The translations under genes and the position numbers were made by a program. A stretch of DNA of 64,000 bases from Leptospira sp. 96542 (GTDB taxonomy: Bacteria > Spirochaetota > Leptospiria > Leptospirales > Leptospiraceae). Each line of letters starts with the position of its first letter. Position 1 is the first letter of the stretch. The stretch lies in assembly GCA_029310945.1 (NCBI GenBank), contig JARJFC010000002.1:62001-126000 (forward strand). Direction: 5' to 3'. Positions 55,734 through 64,000 of this stretch are shown here, one piece after another. The notes under the pieces are model-generated. The model was given only the letters and a program-made list of their open reading frames with translations. It did no database searches and was not told the DNA's origin.

Positions 55734-56330
55734 TCATTTTTGTATTTCTTTTTCGTATTTGGAAATGAGTTCGTTGTTGTTTTTACAGGCAAATTTTGTT
55801 CGCATTTGGTTGAGGTGATACTCTACTGTTTTGCGAGATTTTTGAATTCGGTCAGCCACTTCATTTTGCGAGAGCCCTTGGACAAGGAGCCCCATGATTT
55901 CCATTTGGAACGGAGAGAATGGCAACTGTACCTTACTCACATTTTCTGAGACAAAGTTTTTGCCTTTCATCACATTTTGGATGACTTCTGGCAGTTGAGA
56001 GATAGGGTCTGATTTGAGCATATACCCATCGGCTTTGGCTTTGACTGCATCCTCCACATAAACACGACTGCCATGTAAGGAAAATATGATCACTTTTGTA
56101 TTTGGGTATTTCAGTTTGACTTCTCGTAAAACGTCGATGCCGTTGCGGTCTGGCAAGTCAATATCGAGGATGAGAACGTGGATGGACTCTCTTTCTAAAA
56201 AAACAAATAGGTCAGAAGCTTTCGTAAATTCTCCCGCAAGGGAAAAGAAAGGATTGGATTTCAAAATAGATGTGATCCCTTCGGTAACCACAGAATGATC
56301 TTCCAAGATAGCGATTTTTACAGATTCCAC
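55734..56330 (-). CDS. LuxR/NarL-type response regulator
   Basis: About 198 residues. The receiver domain has AILEDHSVVTEGI, phospho-Asp in ILDIDLPDRNG and Lys in MLKSDPI. The GerE helix-turn-helix is LSQNEVADRIQKSRKTVEYH followed by LNQMRTKFACKN. The start is best taken as GTG at 56330, since no earlier ATG fits the domain boundary. It is divergently transcribed from the hybrid kinase at 56337, so the two are very likely a cognate pair. The target genes are not evident. Confidence 0.86.
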   Translation of the reverse strand: MESVKIAILEDHSVVTEGITSILKSNPFFSLAGEFTKASDLFVFLERESIHVLILDIDLPDRNGIDVLREVKLKYPNTKVIIFSLHGSRVYVEDAVKAKADGYMLKSDPISQLPEVIQNVMKGKNFVSENVSKVQLPFSPFQMEIMGLLVQGLSQNEVADRIQKSRKTVEYHLNQMRTKFACKNNNELISKYEKEIQK

Positions 56331-56336
56331 AAACGT

Positions 56337-58766
56337 ATGATTTCCTTTGTTATGTTTCAATCCATCCAAAAACGAATACTGGTCCAAGTAAAATCTTGTA
56401 GTTATCCCTTAATTTTATTGGGTTGCTTATTTTCACTTGTTTCTTGTTTGGGAGACAATCCCACAACCTTACTCGCAAAAGACGGTCAATTGGACGTGGA
56501 AATCAATGAAATTGCAACTAAGAATTTTCGATTGGATGGAGAATGGCAATTCTTTCCCAACCAATTCTTAAGTGTAGAAAATCAAAAAACTGGCGACAAG
56601 ATGGATTTGTCTGTAGGTGATTCTTGGACAAAAACCAGAGATGGATTGGGAAACCAAGTACTTAATTTTGGTTTTGGAACCTATCATCTGCAACTCCAGA
56701 GTACAAATCAAAAATTGTTTCCAGATAATTTAGCTTTGTACATTCCTCCTTTACCATTAGCCTATCGTTTGTTTGTTGATGGTAAAAAAATAGGTGAAAA
56801 TGGAATTGTATCCAATGAAGAAACCACTCACCAGATTTCATTAAAACCAAGAATTTTTTCCCTACCAGTAACAAACGTAAATCAAATAGATATACAACTA
56901 GAAGTTTCAAATTATACCTTCCAAAATTGGAAAAAAAATGAAACCATCGTTTTGGGAACAGTGGACAATTTGTACGAAAATTGGAGTTACCAATTGATAT
57001 GGACAAATTTAGCACTCATCACACTCATTTTATTTTCAGTTTACCATTTATTGATTTATCAATTGAATCCTACGGAAAGAATTTCACTTCGATTGGGTTC
57101 CGTTTATTTTGGAATTTTTTTATTGGCCGGACTTTCTTTTGGTTCCAAAGTTTTTTTATTACTCGTTCCTGATGTTTATTTACAGTTAGCAATCAAAACT
57201 GCCTTACTCGGATTTCCCATTACGATGTACGGGGGGAGTTATATTCTGTTTAAAATGCCAAGTTTGACAGTTTATACGAGAGTGTACCAATTTATAAAAT
57301 TTTTCCTAATTTTTGTTTCTTTGGTAATCGTTCTGATTCCTTTCTCGTATCTGTGGACTTTTTATATTTATTTAGAAGTAATTTCAGCAATATTTATTTT
57401 AGTCAGTGTAAGTTTTGTTACCGTTTCTGTTTATTTTCATAAGAAGTTTTCCGTTTTGAATTTAGTGAGTTTGTCTTTTGCGCTTTTGGGAAGTGTAATT
57501 GATTGTTTACAACTTTTGCCTTTTTGGCATTTTTTTAGACCTTTCGGCTTGTTTTCTATCGGATTTTTTATCATTCCACAAACCATTGGTGTTTCATACG
57601 GACTTATCAATGTTTACAAACGAACAGAAAATATTTCGAAAGAATTATACAAACGCAAGGAGGCATTGGAAAAAAAAGTAAAATCGAGAACAACAGAATT
57701 AGAAAACGCTAATCGTTGGAAAGCAAATTTTGTTTCTCTCATTTCTCATGACTTGCGTTCACCACTCAATAGTGTAAATCAGATTTTAGATGTGATCCAA
57801 TTTAACTTTGATAACATGAAATCCGATGAGAAAAAAAAGTTTCTGGATATTTGTAAAAATGGAATCACTCAATCCATCCATATGTTGGAACAATTATTGG
57901 ATGTTAGTCGGTTTGATTCAATTGGTACCAAACTGATTTTGACAGAATTTAATATAAATGAATTATTGAATGAAACCATTGAATCACTAGAAACACTCGC
58001 CACGCTCAAAGAAATTAAAATCCAAAAAGACACACCCATCGAAGTGAATGTGATTGCTGATAGAACCTTGATTGGTGAAGTCTTTAAAAATATCATCACC
58101 AATGCCGTTAAGTATTCGTTTCCGAAATCGGAAATTTGGGTCGTGTTGTCCATCAAAGGGAAGTGGATCTCACTCGAATTCCGTGATCGTGGTTTGGGTA
58201 TGAGCGAAGAACAAATTGCTAAAATAACAGGTGAGGACAATGTCAAAAGCCAAATGGGAACCAATGGGGAAAGGGGTACTGGACTTGGTTTAAAACTCTC
58301 AGCAAATATTTTAGAAGCCCATTTTGGAAAACTCAGGATCAAATCGGTTCTTGGTGTTGGTTCTTCTTTTGAAGTATCACTCTCAAAAAGTACAAAGTCG
58401 GTTTTACTCATCGACAATTCAGAAAGTTTTCGCAATGAACTTGCAGAGGTACTCCGCCGTAACCAATGGATTGTGATTGAGGCTTCCAATGGGGAGGAGG
58501 GTTTGGGCCACCTTTCGCGGATTGTACCAACGGCCATCATTACTGATTTGAACATGCCAGGTATGAATGGAGTGTCATTCATTCACGAGTGGGAAGGCAA
58601 ACGGGGGGGGAAACAAGTGCCAATTTTTTTGATCAGTTCCGATGCACCACTCTCTGGCGGTGAATCATTTTTGGCGGATGAAGGTTTGGAAGATATTGTC
58701 AAACTTTACATTTCTAAAATGTACAAAATAGACGATATCTGCCAAATGATTGAATCAAACCTTTAA
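56337..58766 (+). CDS. 7TMR-DISM hybrid sensor histidine kinase
   Basis: About 809 residues. A signal or lipobox-like segment LLGCLFSLVSC opens the protein. A 7TMR-DISM extracellular beta domain (about 50-200) and seven transmembrane helices (about 230-440) follow. The HisKA domain has SLISHDLRSPLNSVNQ, with His near 470. An N-box and the GERGTGLGLKLS ATP loops are next, and a C-terminal receiver with phospho-Asp in ITDLNMPGMNG. The start is uncertain between 56295, 56337 and 56352. It likely senses carbohydrate-like extracellular ligands. The divergent LuxR regulator is the probable output. Confidence 0.86.
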   Translation: MISFVMFQSIQKRILVQVKSCSYPLILLGCLFSLVSCLGDNPTTLLAKDGQLDVEINEIATKNFRLDGEWQFFPNQFLSVENQKTGDKMDLSVGDSWTKTRDGLGNQVLNFGFGTYHLQLQSTNQKLFPDNLALYIPPLPLAYRLFVDGKKIGENGIVSNEETTHQISLKPRIFSLPVTNVNQIDIQLEVSNYTFQNWKKNETIVLGTVDNLYENWSYQLIWTNLALITLILFSVYHLLIYQLNPTERISLRLGSVYFGIFLLAGLSFGSKVFLLLVPDVYLQLAIKTALLGFPITMYGGSYILFKMPSLTVYTRVYQFIKFFLIFVSLVIVLIPFSYLWTFYIYLEVISAIFILVSVSFVTVSVYFHKKFSVLNLVSLSFALLGSVIDCLQLLPFWHFFRPFGLFSIGFFIIPQTIGVSYGLINVYKRTENISKELYKRKEALEKKVKSRTTELENANRWKANFVSLISHDLRSPLNSVNQILDVIQFNFDNMKSDEKKKFLDICKNGITQSIHMLEQLLDVSRFDSIGTKLILTEFNINELLNETIESLETLATLKEIKIQKDTPIEVNVIADRTLIGEVFKNIITNAVKYSFPKSEIWVVLSIKGKWISLEFRDRGLGMSEEQIAKITGEDNVKSQMGTNGERGTGLGLKLSANILEAHFGKLRIKSVLGVGSSFEVSLSKSTKSVLLIDNSESFRNELAEVLRRNQWIVIEASNGEEGLGHLSRIVPTAIITDLNMPGMNGVSFIHEWEGKRGGKQVPIFLISSDAPLSGGESFLADEGLEDIVKLYISKMYKIDDICQMIESNL

Positions 58767-59312
58767 AAAAATTCGGTCAAAATGGTTTTTGATGTGGAGA
58801 GAATGAGCGAGATCGTATTCTTCCTTTGTCAATTCGCCATAGGCAAAATGAGCCTTAAGGTTACTTTCACTGGTAGATTGAAATGTATCTATTGATTGTA
58901 ACAAACGTTTGGTTCCCGTTTTTATGTTTATGGGATCTTCCAAACTCACAGCTCCTGGGATGGGTTCTTCCAAACCATGGTTCATTTGATTTTTGAATGC
59001 AAACACAGAAAATGCAATTTTGCCAACACTCACTCGAAAGATCGCCGATTTCATTTCTGGGTAACCGTTCATCGAATACTCAATGCTTTGGGCACAGTGG
59101 GAAAAAATTTTGCCAAGGCTCCATTGACTATCGGTTTTTAGCACAATAGAACCTTCTTGGATTTTTGTGATGAGAGACTCCCAATCCGATAATGAATCTG
59201 CATCAGAAATCAGAGTTTTCCAATCCGAATCTGAGATAGGTTCTGATTTGATGGGCATACCCAAAACTCCGAGTAAAAGAAATGTACGTTTTAAAAAAGT
59301 CGATCGTTTCAT
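58755..59312 (-). CDS. Exported DinB-like DUF1569 protein
   Basis: A 185-residue protein with a Tat/Sec-like hydrophobic N-terminus (RTFLLLGVLGMPI, about 9-21). The DUF1569 core is WSLGKIFSHCAQSIEYSMNG, then HFAYGELTKEEYDLAHSLHIKNHFDRI. The three His residues are positioned as in DinB-fold metal sites. The function of the family is unknown, though many have thiol-transferase relatives. It overlaps the terC start by four bases (ATGA), so is coupled to it. Confidence 0.75.
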   Translation of the reverse strand: MKRSTFLKRTFLLLGVLGMPIKSEPISDSDWKTLISDADSLSDWESLITKIQEGSIVLKTDSQWSLGKIFSHCAQSIEYSMNGYPEMKSAIFRVSVGKIAFSVFAFKNQMNHGLEEPIPGAVSLEDPINIKTGTKRLLQSIDTFQSTSESNLKAHFAYGELTKEEYDLAHSLHIKNHFDRIFLKV

Positions 59313-60052
59313 TTGAATTTTCCTTTGAGGGCAACGGGTTTGTCTCCAGAACCGCGTAATTTCATATTCAAAAACTCAACAATGACAGAGAAACTCATCG
59401 CAAAGTAGATATAACCTTTTGGAATGTGCAATTCGAGCCCTTCACCAAGGAGTGCCACTCCAATGAGGATCAAAAAACTAAGAGCCAAAATTTTGATTGT
59501 GGGATGACGATCCACAAAATCAGAAATTCCCCCGCTGGCAAATAACATGAACGCCACAGAAATCACAACGGCTGTGATCATCACATACAATTTGTCTGTC
59601 ATACCCACAGCTGTGATCACTGAATCCAAAGAGAATACGATGTCCAAAATCATAATTTGTAAAATGACATTCGCGAAGGATACCTTTTTGATTTTAGTAT
59701 CGTTCGTATTTGTATCCCCTTCTAGTTTGTGGTGGATTTCTGTTGTTGCTTTTGCCATGAGAAAAAGCCCTCCCAAAATGAGGATAAGGTCGCGGCCACT
59801 CACGTCGTTGTTAAGAATTGTAAACAAAGGTGCGGTAAGTTTCATAATGAGGGAAAGAGAAAATAATAACAAAACTCTCGTTAGCATGGCAAGAATCAAT
59901 CCAATTTGGCGCGCAGATTTTTGTTTTTCTTTGGGTAGTTTGGAAGAAAGGATAGAAATGAAAATTATGTTATCAATACCCAGAACAATTTCCAGGGCAG
60001 TAAGGGTTAAGAGGGCAAGCCAAATGGCTGGATTTGAGATGATTTCTATCAT
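59309..60052 (-). CDS. TerC-family integral membrane protein
   Basis: A 247-residue membrane protein with the TerC pattern: LTALEIVLGIDNIIFISILSSK at 18-39 and MILDIVFSLDSVITAVGM at about 133-150, both containing the conserved Asp residues thought to bind Mn or other metal ions. About seven hydrophobic segments are visible. TerC proteins export manganese or help metal loading of secreted proteins. Its start overlaps nothing; the downstream DUF1569 gene is coupled. Confidence 0.9.
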   Translation of the reverse strand: MIEIISNPAIWLALLTLTALEIVLGIDNIIFISILSSKLPKEKQKSARQIGLILAMLTRVLLLFSLSLIMKLTAPLFTILNNDVSGRDLILILGGLFLMAKATTEIHHKLEGDTNTNDTKIKKVSFANVILQIMILDIVFSLDSVITAVGMTDKLYVMITAVVISVAFMLFASGGISDFVDRHPTIKILALSFLILIGVALLGEGLELHIPKGYIYFAMSFSVIVEFLNMKLRGSGDKPVALKGKFK

Positions 60053-60137
60053 AAAATTTCCTATGATTTTCTTTGAAACAATGGAGATTCATATCTGATT
60101 TTGGTCAGGGAAAAAATCTACAAAAATTCTAATTTGT

Positions 60138-61565
60138 TCATCGTTTGTAAAAATACAAACCTTCGCATTCTTTGACCAATTGTACATTTGGAAAAAGGGT
60201 GAGGTGTTCTTTGGTTTCTGTAATCCCCCAAGAATAAAATTCCATTGGTTTGGATCCGAGTCCTTTGTCCCAATGTTTGTTGGATACCCATGGGTAATAA
60301 ATCCCTTCTTTTGTGTAAGGCACCAAAGTGTACGGTAATTTGGAAAAAGTGTATGAATATTTGGTTGGCCAGTATGTGGTTGAGGCAGGTTCCTTTGGGT
60401 CAAAGGTTTCTAGGCATTGGATACGATGCTTTCGTTTTTTTTCACCTGTGGATATGTATTCCAATCTTTCGTGTGTTTTGGATGCGGAAAAGACTACAAA
60501 TCCAATGAAGGCAATGATCGGAAATGATCTCCTGAGCAGGGGAATTTTGGAAATAAAATACAATCCAAGAAACAAATCCAAAAATGCCAAAATATACAAA
60601 TAACGGAAGTTAGGTTCAATTTGGAATACCTTTAAGGCAAAAATTGTAATAAAGGGCGAAAGGCAGAGTACAATTAAATTTTTAGGTTTTTCTGTTTTGG
60701 CAAACCAAATTGCGTAAATAAATAGCATTACAAATAAGATGAGGAAGGTTTGAAACCATGGCCATAAAACGGGATGTTGCGTAATCGATTGCCAGGTTGC
60801 GGTAAAAAATGATATTGGGTCATTAAAAATGAGGTTTGTGGCAGTTTGGATCCTTTCAATGGTTGGTAGTTCTTTTGCTGTGAACATTCCAATATCCAAA
60901 CTTCGTAAATAATTTTGAATGGATTTGGTTATAAAAAAACCAATAAGCATAAGTAAGGTGGGAATCCAGATTTGTTTTCCCATTTGTTTCCAAAAAATCC
61001 AAACCACAAAGAATCCAAGGTGAACAAAAAACCAATATTCAGAAAGCCAAAGTAGGGTAAAAACGAGAGTCATACGAAACCAATGAAAGGGTTTTTTCGA
61101 ATTCCAATGTTTTGATTCGTAAAGAAAATAGGCCAAAAATAAAAAAATCGAAATGTGAAAACTTGGCATCACATACTGCCCCAAACTGTCTGGAAGTTCG
61201 GCAGCAAACAACAAAAATGCGAGTGATAGAAAAAGCGAATTTTTATTTTTTAAACCTAAACTTCTTGCTGCAAAAAACGTAATGGCAAAAGCATAAAAAC
61301 CGAATAGAAAAAATGAACGATAAACATCCTTTGTTATGGGAAACAATAAAATATTGAGTAAACTGTCTGGAAATAAACACGTAGAAGGTGGAAAATTCCA
61401 GCCCCGAATGGTACCTTCCCAAATGTCCTTTGCAAACAAATAAGGGTAAAGTACATCACTATTGGTAACAAAACCTAAATGGTATTCGTAAATTGTTTGA
61501 AAATGAATTTCAAAAACATAAAAAAAACCAAATAAAAGAAGGAGCTGGAATGTTTTTTTTACCAT
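60138..61565 (-). CDS. Hypothetical polytopic membrane protein
   Basis: A 475-residue protein with about ten hydrophobic segments and a C-terminal soluble part (about 390-475). The first loop (VTNSDVLYPYLFAKDIWEG) has Asp residues in the place where GT-C glycosyltransferases have catalytic ones. That suggests a GT-C-like fold but is not decisive. Its ATG directly abuts the RluD-like gene stop, so both are co-transcribed. The substrate is unknown. Confidence 0.55.
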   Translation of the reverse strand: MVKKTFQLLLLFGFFYVFEIHFQTIYEYHLGFVTNSDVLYPYLFAKDIWEGTIRGWNFPPSTCLFPDSLLNILLFPITKDVYRSFFLFGFYAFAITFFAARSLGLKNKNSLFLSLAFLLFAAELPDSLGQYVMPSFHISIFLFLAYFLYESKHWNSKKPFHWFRMTLVFTLLWLSEYWFFVHLGFFVVWIFWKQMGKQIWIPTLLMLIGFFITKSIQNYLRSLDIGMFTAKELPTIERIQTATNLIFNDPISFFTATWQSITQHPVLWPWFQTFLILFVMLFIYAIWFAKTEKPKNLIVLCLSPFITIFALKVFQIEPNFRYLYILAFLDLFLGLYFISKIPLLRRSFPIIAFIGFVVFSASKTHERLEYISTGEKKRKHRIQCLETFDPKEPASTTYWPTKYSYTFSKLPYTLVPYTKEGIYYPWVSNKHWDKGLGSKPMEFYSWGITETKEHLTLFPNVQLVKECEGLYFYKR

Positions 61566-62504
61566 TTAATAGTGAACACATTTTTTTGCAAAAACCTGGA
61601 ACCTTTCTGGCAGATCTAACTCCACAGAAATTCGTTTGTCTGCAATGAAGGGATGGGGAAATTCTAACCTTTTTGCAAACAATAAAAGTCCAAATTGAGC
61701 ATAATCCTTTGCGGATCTTGAATACAAACTATCTCCCACAACGGGGCAACCAATTTTAGATAAGTGAACACGGATTTGGTGGGTACGACCAGTTTCAATG
61801 CCAATTTTTAAAAAAGAATACTTTCTGCCAGTTTGGGTTTGGACAATGTTTTCTGTTTTGAAATTGGTGATAGCATCTCTCCCATCTTCCCTAACACACA
61901 TTTTGATCCTTTCGACAGGGTGCCTTCCAATCGGCATACGGATTGTACCTTCTGATTCTACGGGAGATTGCAAAACCCAGGCATGGTACGTTTTGTCCAC
62001 AATTCGATCTTGGAATGCCTTGGAAAGAATGGCATGTGCTTTATCTGTTTTGGCAATGAGGAGGACACCTTCCGTGGGTTTGTCTAGTCTATGGACGATG
62101 CCTGGTCTTCTTTCGCCTCCCGTTTGTGAGAGATTTTTGAATTGGTAGAGTAGGCCATTGACAAGGCTTGGCTCTTCATCTCCAATCCCACTGTGGCAAG
62201 CGATCCCAGGTTTTTTATGGATGACCATAAATTCATCTTCTTCATACAAAACAGGGATATCCATAGGAATTGGTTCGAGACGGGAAGGGGGTCTTGCGAT
62301 GATTTGTACACAATACTCCTCACCTTCGTTCACTCTGTGGCCATTTTTGTGGATGATTTTGCCTGTGGTGAGGTTTGTGACAAACCCAGAGTCGATCCAT
62401 TTTTGCACTGTGGAGCGGGTTAAAGAGTCGGATGCGTTGTCCTTTAGGAAAACGTCTAATCGCTGTTCATGATATTCTGTGGAAACATTTAGATTTATTT
62501 GCAT
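61566..62504 (-). CDS. RluC/RluD-type pseudouridine synthase
   Basis: A 312-residue enzyme. An N-terminal S4 RNA-binding domain (about 12-70: RLDVFLKDNASDSLTRSTVQ) precedes the catalytic core with GIVHRLDKPTEGVLLIAKT and GRTHQIRVHLSKIGCPVVGD. RluD-class enzymes modify helix 69 or other positions of 23S rRNA. It is the first gene of a two-gene run with the membrane protein. Length and motifs are normal. The exact target uridine is not deducible. Confidence 0.92.
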   Translation of the reverse strand: MQINLNVSTEYHEQRLDVFLKDNASDSLTRSTVQKWIDSGFVTNLTTGKIIHKNGHRVNEGEEYCVQIIARPPSRLEPIPMDIPVLYEEDEFMVIHKKPGIACHSGIGDEEPSLVNGLLYQFKNLSQTGGERRPGIVHRLDKPTEGVLLIAKTDKAHAILSKAFQDRIVDKTYHAWVLQSPVESEGTIRMPIGRHPVERIKMCVREDGRDAITNFKTENIVQTQTGRKYSFLKIGIETGRTHQIRVHLSKIGCPVVGDSLYSRSAKDYAQFGLLLFAKRLEFPHPFIADKRISVELDLPERFQVFAKKCVHY

Positions 62505-62563
62505 TTTCGGTTGTTGTTTATTGAAAAGAACTAAATTATGGAAAGTATAAGGTAGGTCAACTG

Positions 62564-63136
62564 ATGAAAAAAGGATTTTTTTGGAACCTCATCCTCGTCG
62601 CGAGCATCTCTCTATTTTTGAATAATTGCAAATCCTCTGACGAAGTTGAGACAAAACCAGCAGAAACAACAACCACTACGGACACAACAACCGCTACGAC
62701 TTCACGTGATATGAACGCAGTACTAGTGGATGAAATCAACACAGCTTTGAAAGATTACAGATACCCAGACGGTGTTAGAAGAAGGGGTTTTAGTTACAAA
62801 TTGGCAGACATCCCTGCAGCTGACTTTAAAACTTGGGCAAGTGACAATGTTTCTTATATTAAAGATGCACTTTCTAAACTCCCTGAAGATTATGTTTTAG
62901 AAATCACTGGCCATGCAGATGCATCAGGTCCTGAAGAAGCAGAAAACAGCAAAAAAGGAAACGGATACTATTCACAAATCCGTGCAGAAGCAGTGAAGGA
63001 CGCTCTTGTGAAACAAGGGATCCCTGCGGAGAAATTGTCCACTAAAGCGGCAGGTTCAAGCAAACCAATTTCTGGTTTTGATGAAAAGGACCAAATCAAC
63101 CGCCGTGTGACTTTCCAAATTGCAACTAGCAACTAA
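62564..63136 (+). CDS. loa22: Loa22-like OmpA lipoprotein
   Basis: A 190-residue lipoprotein with lipobox SLFLNNC (Cys22). A Thr-rich linker (about 37-48) is followed by the Loa22-type region DYRYPDGVRRRGFSYKLADI and an OmpA peptidoglycan-binding domain: LEITGHADASGPEEAE, RAEAVKDALVKQGIPAEKLS, NRRVTFQIAT. Compared with the L. interrogans Loa22 I remember, the arrangement is the same, with differences mainly in the linker. Loa22 is a surface-associated protein implicated in virulence in pathogens. AGGT lies 9-10 bases upstream of the ATG. A strong terminator follows. Confidence 0.9.
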   Translation: MKKGFFWNLILVASISLFLNNCKSSDEVETKPAETTTTTDTTTATTSRDMNAVLVDEINTALKDYRYPDGVRRRGFSYKLADIPAADFKTWASDNVSYIKDALSKLPEDYVLEITGHADASGPEEAENSKKGNGYYSQIRAEAVKDALVKQGIPAEKLSTKAAGSSKPISGFDEKDQINRRVTFQIATSN

Positions 63137-63160
63137 TCGCCATCCAGTTTTGGTAGACAA

Positions 63161-63190
63161 AACCCACCAACAATTGGTGGGTTTTTTTTT
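63161..63190 (+). terminator. Intrinsic terminator after the Loa22-like gene
   Basis: A perfect 10-bp stem AACCCACCAA/TTGGTGGGTT with a 3-base loop, followed by nine T's. Confidence 0.85.
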
Positions 63191-63461
63191 GATTTAAATT
63201 TGGAATATTCGCTTAATTCTCATTAAGCGAAAGTTCTTAAAAAAATTGTTAACAGATAAAGTTATTTAATAATCAAATTTGGAAATTAGTCAATTGTAGT
63301 TAAATAAAATTAATTTCACAATCGATTTACTTTTACTGATTTTAGACTCTTATAGAGTCTATCTAATTTAACAGCAGCTTTAAAAATATGCCCTTTAAGA
63401 ATATCCGCAATTCAAATAATAATCTTGACTAAATATAAAGCGTAATTACATTGTAATCACA
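63191..63461. other. AT-rich region with promoter/operator of the MazEF pair
   Basis: TTGACT at 63425-63430 is a likely -35 box; TACATT at 63447-63452 is a possible -10. An inverted repeat ATTAC/GTAAT at 63445-63457 covers the -10 just upstream of the antitoxin ATG, a typical autoregulation site. The rest of the gap shows no coding sequence. Confidence 0.5.
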
Positions 63462-63710
63462 ATGAAGACTGCAGTAGTAAAAATTGGAAATTCAAAAGGA
63501 ATTAGAATACCAAAAACTATTTTAGCATCATGCCACATTGAAGATGAAGTTGATTTGCTAGTTGAAGATGATAAAATAATAATTGTACCTTTCAAAATTA
63601 AACCAAGAACTGGATGGGAAGCTCAATTCAAGGAAATGGCTTTAAATAAAGATGATAAATTGATTTTTCCTGATTCTATCGATTTAGATTCAAAGGATTG
63701 GGAATGGTAA
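63462..63710 (+). CDS. AbrB/MazE-like antitoxin
   Basis: An 82-residue antitoxin with the MazE/SpoVT-AbrB fold start: VVKIGNSKGIRIPKTILASC at 4-23, then a flexible acidic tail (KDDKLIFPDSIDLDSKDWEW) that would neutralise the toxin. It is encoded immediately before the MazF-like toxin, with a 7-base overlap. The upstream inverted repeat at 63445-63457 is a plausible operator. Leptospira are known to carry such chpIK/MazEF modules. Confidence 0.88.
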   Translation: MKTAVVKIGNSKGIRIPKTILASCHIEDEVDLLVEDDKIIIVPFKIKPRTGWEAQFKEMALNKDDKLIFPDSIDLDSKDWEW

Positions 63711-64000
63711 TTAAACAGTATGATATTTACTTAATAAACTTAGATCCGACAATTGGGCGAGAAATTAAGAAATCTAGGCCGTGTATTATTATCTCTCCCG
63801 ACGAAATGAATAAATTTATCGGAACTGTTATTATTGCACCCATGACTACAAAATCTAAAACTTATCCAACTCGCATTGAAATAACATTTCAAGAAAAAAA
63901 AGGTTCAGTTGTTCTAGATCAGATTCGAACAGTCGATAAATCTAGATTAATAAGAAAACTTGGCACTGCTGATTTTAAAACAATTCAAAAAATTAAAAAA
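63704..64000 (+). CDS. MazF/PemK-like toxin, 3' truncated by the window
   Basis: The frame opens at ATG 63704 inside the end of the antitoxin gene and remains open to the window edge (99 codons). The product starts MVIKQYDIYLINLDPTIGRE, followed by IKKSRPCIIISPDEMN, APMTTKSKTYPTR and VVLDQIRTVDKSR. These are the MazF catalytic segments, including the Arg-Pro and the Thr-containing PMTTKS. It is a sequence-specific mRNA endonuclease in characterised relatives. The C-terminus is outside the window. Confidence 0.88.
   Translation, partial: MVIKQYDIYLINLDPTIGREIKKSRPCIIISPDEMNKFIGTVIIAPMTTKSKTYPTRIEITFQEKKGSVVLDQIRTVDKSRLIRKLGTADFKTIQKIKK

Noticed and set aside
57869..58582. 237-codon minus-strand ORF
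   Set aside because: Lies antisense inside the hybrid kinase gene, whose domains are clear; the product has no protein-like features.
62640..62710. Thr-codon repeat in the Loa22-like gene as a microsatellite
   Set aside because: Codons vary and the stretch fits a normal lipoprotein linker.
1..64000. CRISPR arrays, tRNA or rRNA genes, IS elements and prophage
   Set aside because: No regular spaced repeats, cloverleaf sequences, transposase motifs or phage structural genes were found by eye.

Overview
The window looks like a chromosomal segment of a Leptospira species. The strongest single pointer is the OmpA-type lipoprotein at 62.6-63.1 kb, which matches what I remember of Loa22 almost motif for motif. 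Other pointers are the AT-rich sequence, relaxed spirochaetal lipoboxes, many short genes without clear Shine-Dalgarno sites, a fused B12-dependent mutase, and many lineage-specific exported proteins. A non-pathogenic subclade is plausible, but that is inference. I saw no tRNA, rRNA, CRISPR array, insertion sequence or prophage.

Layout. 0-4.6 kb: the end of a receiver/ATPase regulator, an exported protein, a PAP2 phosphatase with a flippase-like protein, and a PlsC acyltransferase. 4.6-5.8 kb: a small AT-rich accessory patch with a DUF4160/DUF2442 pair. 5.8-9.0 kb: a TetR regulator divergent from a flavin monooxygenase and SDR pair, followed by a small broken gene. 9.0-14.6 kb: IcmF, then a membrane protein with an S4-like helix. 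14.6-20.9 kb: a pseudouridine synthase, a papain-like protease with an Fn3-like tail, a trypsin-like protease, Ohr and a serine hydrolase. 21.0-26.2 kb: an ABC-2 exporter, two paralogous UbiA prenyltransferases and a lycopene-cyclase-domain protein. 26.4-31.2 kb: the gcvT-gcvH-gcvP operon with a trailing thioredoxin-like ferredoxin. 31.2-40.4 kb: mixed metabolic and hypothetical genes, a 24-residue Lys/Ala histone-like peptide, a protein with a very acidic tail, and an ArsR/SRPBCC pair under a perfect palindrome. 40.7-45.3 kb: a six-gene run from a caspase-like to a papain-like protease. 45.3-56 kb: MaoC proteins, lipid enzymes, a sulfatase-fold lipoprotein, OmpA, PstS-like, NHL, hpt and SixA. 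56-64 kb: a LuxR response regulator divergent from a DISM hybrid kinase, TerC, RluD-like, Loa22 and a MazEF pair cut by the window edge.

How the genes work together. IcmF (acyl-CoA rearrangement), the glycine cleavage system (one-carbon units) and the MaoC and acyltransferase genes fit the fatty-acid-based metabolism of Leptospira. Envelope genes are numerous. The two gene sets most worth a closer look are the UbiA/lycopene-cyclase/ABC cluster, which may make and export an isoprenoid-derived membrane compound, and the caspase/papain operon, which may be an envelope proteolytic cascade. Both functions are inferred from domains and gene order only.
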